Below, in pieces: positions 23,801 to 38,800 of a stretch of DNA of 64,000 nt. The DNA comes from Holothuria scabra (Eukaryota > Echinodermata > Holothuroidea > Aspidochirotida > Holothuriidae). The stretch spans positions 14,881,450-14,945,449 of the forward strand of contig CM074187.1 in the NCBI GenBank assembly GCA_037179385.1, written 5' to 3'. The notes beneath the pieces were generated by a model, which was not told where the DNA came from, made no database searches, and worked only from the letters and a program-made list of their open reading frames with translations. Each line of letters starts with the position of its first letter. Positions within the stretch are counted from its first letter, which is position 1. A program made the translations under genes and the position numbers.

Positions 23801-26800
23801 CATTCTCGTAACCGTGGGAATGTTCTCTGGGGTTACCCGTTCAATACGCTCGAGAGAAAACACCGAAGCTAGCACTTTCTAGAACTTTCCACTTGCTCGT
23901 CCGTGGATTCAATCTGGTTGATGTCATCTCGTAACAAGTTACTGGCGGAACTGCCATATCAGTGCCACAGTACATTTAATTTTCATGCTGTACAGTACCC
24001 ATGGTACACCACAGGAGAAAAACTGTTATGTTTCATACTTCCAAAAAGGTCAACACTTGCTGAGTTGATTGCCAACTCAATACTGTTTGATCAACAACAG
24101 TAGAGAAACCTTCAGAATTTTCAACTGGATTTTTCAAATTAGTTTAATTGTCTCAATGAGTGTAATGAGTAAATTGACCCATTATATTATTTCTTAGAGG
24201 AAACAGTGCTATTAGTTGAGTTTTAGGGACCATCTTGGACTAACATGACTGGCTGGTTACCATGGTTCTAAATATTGAAGTTTACAACAAGAAAAACTAG
24301 TTGGCCAATGGCTGTGGGTCAAACATCAAACACACCTTGGTGAGTTGAAAACTTGCCAGGATCTCTGACAGTACTATATACAGTGCTTCAAATTAGCTTT
24401 TCAAAAGACAAGGTGAAAATGACCAAATTTGTTTTTGATCTATGGTATTTCATAAGACATTTACTGGGGGGTGCCACAACCTTCACTTAGGGCATGACAG
24501 ACATGATTGTCAGTGCTGTTGGCTATGTAGAGCCCTCCTGAACAGAATATTTTCCTCTGTGACTCTGCTTTCTCAAATTTTACACCAAGAATGTAGTCCA
24601 TGGGCAGGGCCTGGAAACAATGTTTATTTTCCAGGAAGCTCAAAAACATTTGATTTGTCAGAAGGTTTAATCGTTTCATTTTGTTTTAAATCAAAATGAC
24701 AAGTAAAAGAAATGTAACAGAAAACAGTCAAATAAGAAAATTATACTTCCCAAGGCCTATATCAATTTGATATTGAATTTTGGGATGCTTTTCTACTCAA
24801 AAAGCAAGTATACTAAGAGCTCGAAGCTTCTCGTTTTAAAATACTGATTTAAAAATATCAACTAATCAGAGCCCTGTATTATGGTATTCTCTTGCACGTC
24901 CAAAATTACCGATTGTAAACAAATGACGTCATGTTTGTGAATTTCCCTCACACTACATGGCAATGGACTTTGGAATTATCACTAATGGGGTATGTTCCTT
25001 CTTACGTAGCTAGCCTCATGTTGACATCCAGGCACGGTAACAGAGCTTTCACACATAATTTCTGCGCGAGCGTCATTTTAGGGAAAAATAACCTAATTTG
25101 TAATGGCCTGTTTTAATAAGTTTTTTTGTGAATGTTTACGGTGTTATTACATTGATGTCGTTTTACTTTACAGATAGCAGAAAAGTGTTGATTTGTGTAA
25201 AACTGACACTTTTAACCATTAAGAAATATTCGAGGATTTTACTTGAGGGGGCATACCATATTGATAATATGATTGTATATATACATGCAAGGCTCAGTTT
25301 ACTTAGCATGCCAAACGTTACGGGCACTGTCTTTGCAAGCAGGGCAGGGGTGATATATCTTGCTATGTCTGCGTGAAACAGTACGATGTGATTTTGAATT
25401 GGCCATCAGATAGCTTGCTTGCGTGTAAGTTTATAAGTGATATACATGTGATGTGTGAAAAGTAACTCACTACATGACGATAGCGCGATCGGGTCGCACG
25501 CTGATAAAAATTTCAACTTCAGAAACGAAGTACAGACAACATAATTTCTAGGGGCTCTCTTCATTCTCAGACTCAGAGAATGTTTACCAAATTGGTAAAA
25601 TATTTTACCGTGGGCAATGGCGTAAAAGGGGTGATCCTTTTTGCATGCATTTTTTCAAGATTCCGGTAGCAGATTTGGAACCGGGTAATGCGATGGCGGG
25701 CAGGTACCCGGGTTACCCGTGCAAATACTAGTAGAAAGGTTTTCATGTTTGATTTTGTCATTGAAATTACTTTCAATTGTCATCATTTATGATTTCTCTA
25801 CCTAATGTAGCCATCCAACCAGGAGGTTTTGTACATGACATCAAAGTATGGCCAGCAATATGAATGCAAGCTTCCAGACATCACAGAGTTAGAAGTAGAA
25901 TTGGAAGAAGAGAAAGCTGCCAGTGAAATTGGAGTGTCAGAACTCTTAAAACCAATGGAAACAGCCCCTTGCCTCAGGAAGGTGAAGTAACATCTGTGGA
26001 AATTTTTATTTTGACTTAAGCTTAAATGTATAAACCTTTTAAGTATTTTAGGAATATTTTTTCTGTTGTGTAAATTGTAAATTAATTTTCATGATATTGA
26101 AATGTGTGGTTTTCTGCTTTTCAATTTTGTCTAAATGTGATCAAATTTATCCTATTTGTAAAGCAAATGCTGTTATTTCTGATTTTATCTCTTTTTAATT
26201 AGTCTTGTACTGTATGTCTCTCTTCTCCAAATGCATCGTATGTAAAATTTTGAATGAGTATTTTTTTCTAGAAGAACCATTCATATCAAATTTAAAGGGA
26301 AATATTGCGTTGTTTTTGATTCCTTGCCGAAGGCAGGCAAGGAATCTATGCGATGGTGATGTCATGTGTATGTGTTTGTGTGAGTAAGTATGTGTGTGTG
26401 TATGTGAAGCTTTGGCTTGTAAACATGATATCTCAAGAAGGGTAAGTGTGACTAACCTCGTATTTGGTGTAAAGGTTGGTCATATTGAGTAGATGATCCC
26501 TATCGATTTTCGTGGAGGTCAAAGGTCATTTGGGGTCATGAGAGGTCAATAGGTAAATTCCTTAGAAATTGCTTGTAAACACGGTATCTCAAGAACGGTA
26601 AGTGTGACTAATCTCATATTTGGTGTGTGCATTGGCCATATTGAGTAGATGATCCCTATTGTTTTTGGTGGAGATCAAAGGTCATTTGGGGTCACGAGAG
26701 GTCAAAAGGTCAAAACTTCTTAAACACGATATCTCAAGAAAGGTACATGTGACTATGCTCATATTTGGTGTGTGGGTTGGTCATATTAAGTAGATGATCC

Positions 26801-29800
26801 CTATTGTTTTTGGTGGAGATCAAAGGTCATTTGGGGTCACAAGAGGTCAAAAGGTCAAAACTTCGTAAACACGATAACTCTAGAACGGTACATGTGACTA
26901 TGCTCATATTTGGTGTGTGGGTTGGTCATATAGAGTAGATGATCTCTATCCATTTTCGAGGAGGTCAAAGGTCATTTGCGGTCTCGAGAGGTCAATAGGT
27001 AAATTCCTTAGAAATTGCTTGTAAACACGGTATCTCAAGAAGGGTAAGTGTGACTAATCTCCTATTTGGTGTGTGCATTGGCCATATTGAGTAGATGATC
27101 CCTATTGTTTTTGGTGGAGGTCAAAGGCCATTTGGGGTCTCGAGTGGTCAAAAGGTCAAAACTTCATAAACACGATATCTCAAGAACGGTACATGTGACT
27201 GTGCTCATATTTGGCGAGTGTGTTGGCCATATTGAGTAGATGTTCCCTATTGTTTTTGGTGGAGGTCAAATGTCATTTGGGTTCACGATGGGCAAGGGGG
27301 ATCTCAAGATTGGATGCCTTGCATGTGTACTTTGTGGGCATATTATGGAGCCCTGTTAATTGAAAAACATTGCAAAGCAATGTCAATGTGAAAAAAGGCC
27401 TTACATTTCAGCAGCAAGGAATCACTAAGCCTTTTGGCATTCTGGTTTAGAAAAAATTTATATTTTTCAAACCAGTGTTTATGGAAAGAGAATGTAATTA
27501 CTGTATTTAATAAAAGGCAGTATGGTAGCCTCTTTTTCAAGACCGAAGCTTCTCATAGATGTCAGTTATTCCTCACTCAAGAATAGTTTTTCACCCAAAC
27601 TTGTAAAAGTTCTGATGATGCAGCTTCTATAATTTATAACTCTTTGTAAGCATATTGTTTGGGGTGATGCAGGTATTGGTAGTACTGTGTATAGGTAAGA
27701 CTTGATGGTCTTGTAATGATTTTAGTTGTTTGTCCTATTTGCAATGTTGGTATATTTCAAATGTAATATTTTTTTTAAATTGATCAAACCTATCTTTCTA
27801 CAGTATGATTGTTTTTTTTTTCCCATTATACAGACAAAGGACTGGTGGTCATATGAATTCTGTTATGGAAAACAAATTGACCAGTTTCATCTTGAACAGG
27901 ATAAAAAAGTTGGAGATGTGGTCACATTAGGGTACTATGAATCAGAGACTGACTGGAGTGATAATGCTACTACTGTGAGTTGACTTTTTCTATTATTGCT
28001 TCCTATCAGTTGCTGAAATGTAGGGCTGCCACGATATCTCCATATTGCGATATCGTCGATACAGTTTTGCCCCGATGATATCAACCAATGTTTTGTCTAG
28101 ATGTGATATCGCAATAAATCAAATAAATGACTAAACCACTTTTTTATTTTTTTTTGTCTTAAGTCAGTAACCTAAAATGATCATAATTTATGATGTCACA
28201 AGAAATGAAATCTGCACTTAGCCCACCACAAGGAAACATGATATAAAATCGGAAGCTGTTTCAAAATGCATACAATGAATACTGTAACAGCTCACATACG
28301 TTCTAGACTTGTGAAGAGTTCTGCACAATCAATATTGCTACATGCACACATAATCAATCTTCCCTCACTTTTGGTATGAAATCAGTAGTGGCTGCATGCA
28401 ATAAACAGCTGTTTTGCTTCCTTGACGCTGATGGAAAATGTTAAGACTAATGTGCGATGTCGCAATATCGTCGCAGAAATGCTGGCGACATCGATAAATG
28501 AAAAATGGTTATCGTGGCAGCCCTACTGAAATGCTGGCCAACATGTTGAGCACTGCCCCAAACAAAGTTTGACAGAAATTGTTCAGCCATGCATATAGTG
28601 CTTATTTTCTGAGGCTTTTGCTCAGTAGTATTTCCATTTCCTGCAAGCACTTTGTATCCGCCTTAGCTGATTATCTTTCTCCCAAAAGTTCTATGTACAC
28701 ATAAAAACAGTGCATGATGTCCAAGGTTGTTTACACTAGCTTAATAAGCAGCTCTGCATTATGTGCTGGTGATGCTTACCCCAGAGTAAAAATTCCACTG
28801 AAAACCTGATCTAAGGCCCACATATCGGGAAGTGTGTGTTCCTCTTTGAATGGCATGAATGTGATAGCTTTAATATTTCAAAATCATTTTGGGTTTGTAA
28901 AATTCTGTAAATATATCAAAGATGTAGTGATACTCAAGTAACATTCCAAGTTTCCTACAAAATTGATTTTGAGTGACATGAAAAAACATGCCTAAGTTCT
29001 GATTGCCATGTCAAAAGGGGAGTATTACAGCACTAGTTCAAATTTTGCATTTTTGCTTTTGTTTTTGGTTGTGAAGTGGTGAAAAGGTGTTTCAGTTCTT
29101 GCAGCGCTATTCAGAAACTTTTTCATGGCTCACAATTGATATTTTGCACAATACAGGTCATTATTTTATACTTAAGGAACACTTAGTAAGGATAGTATGG
29201 TTGATAAACTTCCTTCTGGGTTAAGATGAACATTTTGGATGACCTTAATGGATCTCTCAGATTGAGTTCCTTAATGTCATATGGTAACAACAAATTTCAA
29301 ATGTTTTCTTTCCTCTGTGTTGTATGAAGGATTCCAGAAAGAACCGTCTTAACAGGTATCACAGTCATAATTATGTGAATGGGACAAAATGTGACATAAA
29401 TGGAAAGCCAAGGCAAGCTGAAGTCAGGGTAAGTATCCTTGTGTCACTGACACTAAAATGCATCATCACCAGTGTTTGTTTCAAAAATTAGCAGTTGAGC
29501 AGTTATGACAAATGCTAAGTTGTTAACATGAAATGGACTTGCAATGGCATTCAACAACATTTCATCAAATGTTTTACCTCTCTGAAAAAATTTCTACACC
29601 CACCCTTTCAGTTGGACCGCTTAAGAATTCCAAATCATGAAATTTGGTAACTCAAAAAATCAGTGAGGATGATTGGTTGTGGTCTCTTATGTGGTCTTTG
29701 TGTTAATATTGTAAGTTTCTTAGGCCCACTTCCTTCATGTTCTGGTATACCACTATACCCATTGTGTTGTTGTAAGTACTGGAAATAAGCTCTGCTGTCA

Positions 29801-32800
29801 ATGTCATATTATGCTCTAAAATACTTTGAAATGACATCTATACTTTATTTCCAGTTCCATTGTGCTGAAGGTGAAGGGGATTCCATAGCTCGGATAGATG
29901 AACCAACTACATGTTCCTACATTCTCACCATTCACACTACAAGGATATGCCATCATCCGTACCTTAAACCACCCCCCAAGGTGAAACCTAAGAGTGTTCT
30001 GTGTTCCCCAGCCCTTACTCAGGATCAATTCGACATATACTTATACCATGAAGAAAAAGCCAGTAAGTTCAAGAAGATGCAATTACTCTCATTAAGAATT
30101 AAGTAACCTGCTATGATTAATGGGATATTTCGTTATTTCATGTGATCTCGGCATCCGCAGTCTACAAAGACTCACAGAGGAAAAAAACCCCCAAAACCTT
30201 AAGTAGAGGCATATCTATAACCGTAACCATAGAGTTACCTACATGTCATTATCTAGCCTATAAGGAAAATATAGACTATATGTAGTCATAAATTGCCCAC
30301 ATCCTTAAATGGCGAAAAAGTCTGAAGTACCTCAAGATTAATATCTCGATAGTAATAAAGAATCAGACCTGATCCTATCAAATTAAGGCTCCAAATTTAT
30401 CAAGTTCATAACCTTACAACTTGTGGGAACCCTACAAGATTGTGATGCTCTCCAACTCTCCCTATAAAAATTTAAAATGGTTGCATTGAGAGAACGTCAC
30501 CGAACCCTCGGTTGACTTCACCAGAGGGATTAGACTTCTTGAGAACGATGATCTTAAACTCCTGCCTATAATGCTTAAAGGAACTATAAAAATTGTTGCA
30601 AAATGTTGTATCTGGTAGGATCCTTTTCTCATGTAAACCAAATTTACTGTGGAAAGGATATGGGATTTTACTGTTATATTCCATTTCCATACTACTGGTG
30701 ATAAAGGCAACACCCGCTGGGAATTGTTACAGTCTATGGCATATTTATTATAACTATATTATGAACGGGCAAAAATTAAATGGCATTTTATTCACCCTAC
30801 AAATATGTATTCCCCAAGATCTTATCTCGGCCAATGTAAGGTCTCTGTGATAAGTGTAAGTTGTGCTCCCAAAAGCAACATTCTATGGGATCTACGAGAA
30901 ATTTTTCAGCTGTTACTTTTACTATGTTGTCCGCACATGAGACAATGTTGATTAATTACCCCAACCCTCTTAACCGCTCACTACTGATGAAGCTGGGCCA
31001 TAAACTGAGCCAGAGCAACACAAACCGGTTTAGCCTAGCTGGTCACAGAGGCCAAACCAATAATAATCAACTCCCTGGCACATAATCTTTAATGCCACCC
31101 AAGTCTTTCATATGAAATCTACACTACGGATTTTGGGCCTTTCCTTCAAATGTGCATATAGTTTGCAGACTACCCCTGTGACATCAGATGGTGCACCGCC
31201 TACCCTTACTTTACTGTCAATGGCATACTTTCTTTTTCTCATCCGTCTCTTAAACATGGCTGTCCATGATTTCTTCTATGTGTGCAGATCTATTCCTTTT
31301 TCTAAATAAATAAGCCTTGAATATGGTATTTTTTCTATTGTTTTGAAGATAGTATGAGGTCTTTCTTGGTCTTATCATGTTTGCCCTATTTGTTGTATCT
31401 TGTTTGTATTCTACCTGCTTTCAGTACCTGTACTCCAAACAAAAATTCATAAGTCCCTGTACAGTGTCTTCAACCCAGCATTCGTAATTAGTAGGTACTA
31501 CTTACATCCATATAATTGTGCTTGGTGCTCAGCATGAGCAACGGAGTAAGGAAAACAAACCAGTGAGCCACAACTGGAAAGAAGGCCGTAGCCTGCCCAG
31601 CCTTAACCAATTGGTTAGACACAAAGTCATTAAATTCCATCTAACTAGTTAACTACATCCATATCATGGATTACATTACAGAAAATTAAAATTCAATTTT
31701 ATCCTCAAGTTTTCTGTTTTTTGTTAGAAGCACCTTGCTTGAAATCTTGTTTTCTTGTTTGTTTCATTTTCCAGTTGACCTACATCTCATTTATCCATAA
31801 GAATTGTTGTTAATTGTTAATCTCACCCAATAGATATCTTTCAAGTTCTTGTTTGTATATCCTGTAAATTTGTTTGCAGTGAACACCTGTGCCTATAAAT
31901 TGTAACATCTGTTTTATAAGTGGTAATGCATATTCATGTATGAGCACCAGACAGACTGATCTAAAGAAGGTTCAACATTCTTTACAATGAAAAAATAGAT
32001 ATTTGTCCACTAGATATTGTTTTGAGAAAAGAGGCATGTGTACAGTAGGCAAATAAACCAAAACAACCCTGCACATTGTACATTTAACTGCATGTTTTGT
32101 TTTGTGTTATAGTATCCCCCTGTCATGCAGTTCTATTTCTAGGTTCTATTCTTAGTGATTCTTAATTATTCTTAGTGATTCTTAATTATTCTTAATGATA
32201 CAAATTACAAAATACTTTAAAAATGATACCTACTGCAGTTGCACTTGATTCTCTGTATAAACAATGTAGGAGGGAAAGCAGTCCAGGGCCCCACAATTGG
32301 TACAAAGAAAGGCAGTGGGTGCCACTAGACTGGTGTAAAACTCCGTCAACAATTCTACCTTCCCATGGTTCATCACCTTGCTCATAAAGTTTCTCAGAAC
32401 TAAGTGGGGCATAAGCAAATTAACCAAACCAAAGTAGAATATTAACTGTCTTATGTAAGCAAAAGTGGAAGTCATCCTTTATAAAAAAAAAATGATTTTG
32501 AAATTTTAGTTTTTACCCATCATTTAAACTTCCCACTGTTCAATTCAATGAAGAAATTTCAAAATTTCTAAGCTAGTAGTAGCCACTTATCAAAGTTGGA
32601 ATCATAGAAAGAAAGTGTATGGCTAGACTGTCATTTGGTGTTTTTTACAGTACATAATACATGACTGACATGAAGCAGAAAACCCATGGAAGCAAATCAA
32701 GCAGTATCTTAGCAGTATCAAGCAGTATCCTAGAGGTCCACCTAAATTGTTGCTCAACTTAAGTCTCTCAGCCAACTTTTACCACAGCCTGTTATTCATA

Positions 32801-35800
32801 CAGCTAATTAGTTCTATAGTCAATGAAGTTTTGTGTGAAGTACTTGGGCTTTAAGCACACTGGAATTTTATTCTTTAGGACAGATGAGCTGAAGGACTGT
32901 TAAATGTATTTATTAAAGTGTACCTCAAGTAAAAAAAAATCAAAAATATATATTAAAGAGGAAGAAAAATAAATTCTAACAGTCCAACTACAATCTTCAT
33001 TGCACATTCCTGGACTGAGATATAAAATGTTGTAGTTTGTTCACTTAAAATAAATTGGTCCATTGTGCAATTGTTTGTGACTTTCTTGTTGTACAACTCC
33101 TGTTACCTGCTTTGTTTCCCTTTAAAATTAAAAATGTTTTTATGACCTTGAACACTTCCTGTTTGCTTGCAAAGAAAGCTGCACAAAGATGGCTTAATTA
33201 ATTACATCACCTCATAAGAATACAAGTGCTATCACACCTTGGTACAAGGTGTAGTACCTCTCAGAAGAACAAGAAACATGAAGATTGTTATTTGAGTAGT
33301 ACAACAAAGGCATCACAAATTATTCCTCAATGCACTGCTTTTAGTTGAGTGAATAAACCTCAACATTTTATATCTCAGCTTAGGAATGTCCTTTAAAGAT
33401 GGGAGTTGAACTGTTTGAATTCATTTTTCATGCTCTTTAATATATATTTTTTTGAATTTTTAGACTTTGAGGTACACTTTAAAGTTTGCTGCTAGTAGTA
33501 AGATCAATGGACAGTAGGGACACTTCCCACTAAATTTATGATAGGAAATAAAACTCCTTTTCCCCTACCTGTAGACAAAGCTATGACAAATCACTTCGGA
33601 GATCTGTTGGGAAGGGCCATTGGACTTGGTGAATGTAAGCTGGGGATGTGAAAAAAGATATTTTTTCAACTGTAATGCAAGAAAAGTTTCAAAAAAAATT
33701 TCAGGCAGATAACAAAACAGGTGAAAGAAAAACTTCTTAGAAATATTCAGACATAGTTGCCCAATGATATTAAGTTTATGTGTATGGTTTGCTATATTAC
33801 AAATAACTTTTATTTTCATGCTTTATTTTGGATAAACCATGGATAGAGATAAATGGAAAAGCATTGATGTCATTCCAGGTTGCACATGTGAGTTTGTGCT
33901 AATTGAAAATGAATGTATTTTCTTTTTCTTTCAGAGTTAGAATTGAAGAAAAAAGAACAGGAAATAAGAGAAAGAGCTGAAGAAAAGACAGCAGCTTGTA
34001 AGTTAACATCTATCAGTCTTTCTAAAAGTCAAGTTTGTTAATGAATGGTGTAAACGTTATAATTTTGTAGTAGAGTCTGAGCAATTGAAATACTTACATG
34101 CTTAAAATCATTTCTTGATGTTTCTATATTTTCCGTAAAATGTTGCCTTGGTTTCAAAATGAAGTGACCATTGCTCTTGTACATTCAAAGGACATTTACA
34201 TATATGTTGTTCAGTAAAAAAGTTTAACATATTTCTGCATCTGTTGGCTGTGTTTTAGCTCTCATTTCCATGGAATGCAGTTCTCCAAGTTGTGTGTTAA
34301 CTGCATTATCTGTGAACAATAAATAGTTCTTAAAGCAAAAATTATTGTCAGGGTCCCTGAGTTAAACTTTTTTGTGGTTTGAACTACACACTGTACGTTC
34401 ACTTTGATTTGAAATCATTTCATGGACTAAGAGAACATGAGATGGGGAAACTTTCAGATTTACATATCATAAAAACAGATTGAAGTCTGATTCACCTGAG
34501 GATCAGACCCAAAGCAAATTTCTAAGTCTCATTGCTTCAAATACCACTACTGTCATGAGTATTTTCAGTAAATAGGTGCTTGTAAGCTAATATGTCATAG
34601 ACTCATTCAGTGTTTACAAACAAATATCATCACAGCTGGGCATCAAAAGAGTTGGTGAGGGGCACTTACTCTGTCATTCCAATGAAAGCTAGATTCCTAT
34701 TTGTCTACTTTCTATGTGCAATTGTGCAAGCGTTCACATACAAACACCTAACATACATGCATGTGTTCTTGCACATGCTCTTTGCCAACCAATGCAAGTC
34801 AGTGGCATACTTGAACACCATAATTGGTTCTCTCTTTCTAGGGTTGGAATCTTTACTGGGGACTTCAAAGAAAGTAGATGAAGATGAGGAACCTGATGAG
34901 GATGATGATTATGATGAAACTGAAGAGGATGATACCTCTCTTAGAGCAGATATAGATGAAGAAGAATTAGAACAACTCCTTGGTGAGAAATCTTTTCATT
35001 TTACTCGTTATCTTGGGGAAAACAAAAGAGGAGGATAAACTGAAAATGAAATGAACTCATTTTATCAACATCAGATTTCCATTTGTTGAAAATAGTGCCA
35101 TACTTTTCTATATTCTTCTGAGACATGGTAAGTTTTTCTCAGTACTAGAAATATCAACATAGAATGTTATGTGGATGCATCTTATGGAATAGGAGTTTTT
35201 TGTCTTTGCAGGCAGGAATGGTCATTTGTGATAAGACACAGAAAACAGAAGCTGAATGTTATAAGTGTTCTTACATTTCTCTTACATATTTCTTCCATCA
35301 ATTTTCTGAAGTTAACCTGAGAAGTTATGTTGCAATTTGCAGTTAAGAAACCTAAATATTTTAATGCTAATGTTAAGAACCTAATACATTTAATAAGATC
35401 ATTTGGGGTAAAGGGGGGGGGGGGGAATGATAGCACTAACTGTGAATGGCTTCTTCAAAGGAAGGATGAAGGCAAAAGTTCCAATTTATAAAAAATGAAA
35501 AGTCACCCCAAAATTCTGGTGAAAATTTCATTCATTTCCTTTGTGGGGTGTCTGGGATATTAACTGATGAAGTTATAGCATTTGTTACCTAAAGTGAAGA
35601 AAACAGAAATGACATCATTTGCTCACATCAATGGCTAGTGATGGTATTGATCTATCGTTTCAACTAGTATTAAATGTGCAGTCACATTCAATGCACAAAC
35701 GGAACGTGAAGTATGCATTGACATTGAAGGAGTACAAGATTATTTAGAAAGAGATAGGTTGTAAGTTTCAAGAAGCACATAATAACTTGCTCCTGTCATG

Positions 35801-38800
35801 GCACACAGCCATGTCAAAGCTGTTCAAGTGGTGTCATTAACAGATTTTGTTAGTTTCTCTCTATTTTAGAACAAGTCTTTATTCCTGAAGTCAAACAGAC
35901 TAATCACATTTGTTGTCTTGGTTACAGATAAATATTCCGATGTTTTGTCAATAGAGAACATTGATACAGCTCTCTCTGCTGGTATAGAACCAAAGGTGTT
36001 GGCAAAACTTCTGGAAAATATTATGGGTACAGTACAGGATTCAATTGCAGCTATTGATGAAGAGGTTGAAGGTATTTGTCTCTTGTTATCAGTTTCTTGA
36101 GTCTATACTCATTTTGCTAAATGATCATTAATTCTTTTTCATATTAATGAATGCAGTCCATACTCATTTTGTTAAAAAATCGTTAACTTTTTTTCATATA
36201 CATGAATGGAGTGGTAGTCCATCTCATTTGTGTTGTTTATGTATACCATGAGTAGTTTTTATTGAAATAAAAAAAAACCCTAATCTGCTTTTTTTACAAG
36301 TTTTTGGATTGTTCGCAGCCATCTGCAGTTTCCTAAATTAAAATGATTTCTAAACATGGCTGATGTACCCCAGCAATTTCTCCTCACTTTTTAACTGCCA
36401 TATTCAAGTATATCAGAAGAGCAAATCAACCATGTTGTTTTCACAAGCAGACCTCAGCATGTTTATGCATGGAAATGAAAAAGACTGATTTGCAGTATCA
36501 CAGTAAAACTGAACCTCGAAAGGGCTTATGTTGAGTCTGCTGTTTAACGCTGATTGAAACCCACATTTTGTTCTTTGGCAAATGTTAATTACATAAATTC
36601 TAGCAATGATGAGTAAAATGAAATGTTATATGTTACTCTTTATTGAAACTTAAAGATAAATGCCAGAAGTTTTATAAGAAGCATGAGACTGCCAAAGACA
36701 CAAATGGTGTAAATATTGCAAATTATTCTTTTCAAAAGTTTGAGTATAAGACCCACTCTTTTGAATTTAAAAATGAATCTTACTGAAAGTGTATTTTCAA
36801 TTTACCACAATAAAAGTTTAGTATCAATTTTGCTGATACACATTTGCTGGATCTGCAGCCCAAAATATTGATATGTTAAGCTTGCCAACACTTACCCTTG
36901 AATTCTTGCCTGCAACTAGACTTCTTTACCCTTCCAACCTGGACAATTCTATTACCCTCATTTCTCACCCCTGCCCCTCATCAGAGTAATCATCAAAATT
37001 GGTTAATGATGAAATTATGGAAAATCATAAAATATGTCAAATGTCTACCTCCTCACTTCCTCAGATTGCAAAAAGTATTACAATTGTTGAAACAGTAGAT
37101 ATTATGTTCCAGTCTAGATCAAGTCCAAAAGTACATCAATTTATATTAAACAGCATGAAAAAATGAATTCTAACATCACAACTCCTATCTTCAGAGGACA
37201 TTCTTGAACCAAGATATAAAATATTGAACTTTATTAACTCAAAACAAATTTGTCCATTGGGCAATAATTTGTGACCTTCTTGCTGCACAACTCACATTTA
37301 CTGCTTTGTTGATTCCTTGACGTAGACAGAGGAATCTTTGCGATTGTGATACCATGTGTGTGTGTGTATGTGTGTGTGTGTATGTGATGCTTTGCTTGTA
37401 AATGCAAGGATCTCAAGAAGGGTAACTGTGACTGACTTCATACGTGGTGTGTGGGTTGGCCATATTGAGTTGATGATACCTATCGTTTTTGGTGGAGGTC
37501 AAAGGTCTTTCGGGGTCACGAGAGGTCAAAAGGTTAAAACCTTGTAAACACGATATCTCAAGAACGGTACATGTCACTATGCTCATATTTAGTGTGTACG
37601 TTGATCATATTGAGTAGGTGATCCCTATCAATTTTCGTGGAGGTCGAAGGTCATTTGGGGTCACGAGAGGTCAAATGGTAAATTCCTTAGAAATTGCTTG
37701 TAAACACAGTATCTCAAGTTGAGTAATTGTGAATAATGTCATATTTGATGTGTGGGTTGGCCATATTGAGTAGATGATCCCTATTGTTTTTGGTGGAGGT
37801 CAAAGGTCATTTGGTGTCACAAGAGGTCGAAAGATAAAACCTTGTAAACACGATATCTCAAGAACGGTACATGTCACTATGCTCATATTTAGTGTGTACG
37901 TTGATCATATTGGGTAGATGATGGCTATTAATTTTCGTGGAGGTCGAATGTCATTTGGGGTCACGAGAGGTCAAATGGTAAATTCCTTAGAAATTGCTTG
38001 TAAACACAGTATCTCAAGAAGGGTAATCTCATATTTGGTGTGTGGGTTGGCCATATTGAGTAGATGATCGGTATTGTTTTTCGTGAAGGTCAAAGGTCAT
38101 TTGGTGTCACAAGAGGTCGAAAGATCGAAACCTTGTAAATACGATATCTCAAGAACAGTACATGTGACTATGCTCATATTTAGTGTGTGGGTTGGCAATA
38201 TTGAGTAGATGATCCCTATCGTTTTTTGTGGAGGTCAAAGGTCATTTGGGATCACAAGAGGTCAAAAGGTCAAATTCTTGTAAACATGATATCTCAAGAA
38301 CAGTGCATGTGACTATGTTCATATTTGTTGTGTGGGTTGGTCATATTGAGTAGATGGTCCCTATCCATTTTTGCAGAGGTCGAAGGTCATTTGGGGTCAC
38401 AAGAGGTCAATTGTTAAATACCTTAGAAATTGCTTTTAAACATGGTATCTCAAGAAGAGTAAGTGTGACTAATCTCATATTTGGTGTGTGGGTTGGCCTT
38501 GGCCATATTGAGTAGATGATTGGTATAGTTTTTCGTGAAGGTCAAAGGTCATTTGGGGTTAGCAGTGTCAAAGTCTGACAAACTTGCTAGCATAGTGTTA
38601 CTCTATAAGAAAGGTAACTTGTAGGGTCCTCATACTTGACATGTAGGTGATGCATGGTGAATAAATGACACTTTAGTTTTTGGTGGAGGTCAAATCTCAC
38701 ATTGGGTCAAAGTCTCAACATCATATTTACACAAATTTTCCATGGTTGGAGTCTTGGATACTTCAAAATTTCACACATAGTGTGTGGATGTGATATCATG

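Noticed and set aside
34610..35038. 142-codon frame taken as a whole
   Set aside because: Only 34842-34982 is coding (OS9 exon 7); the rest is intron on either side of good splice sites.
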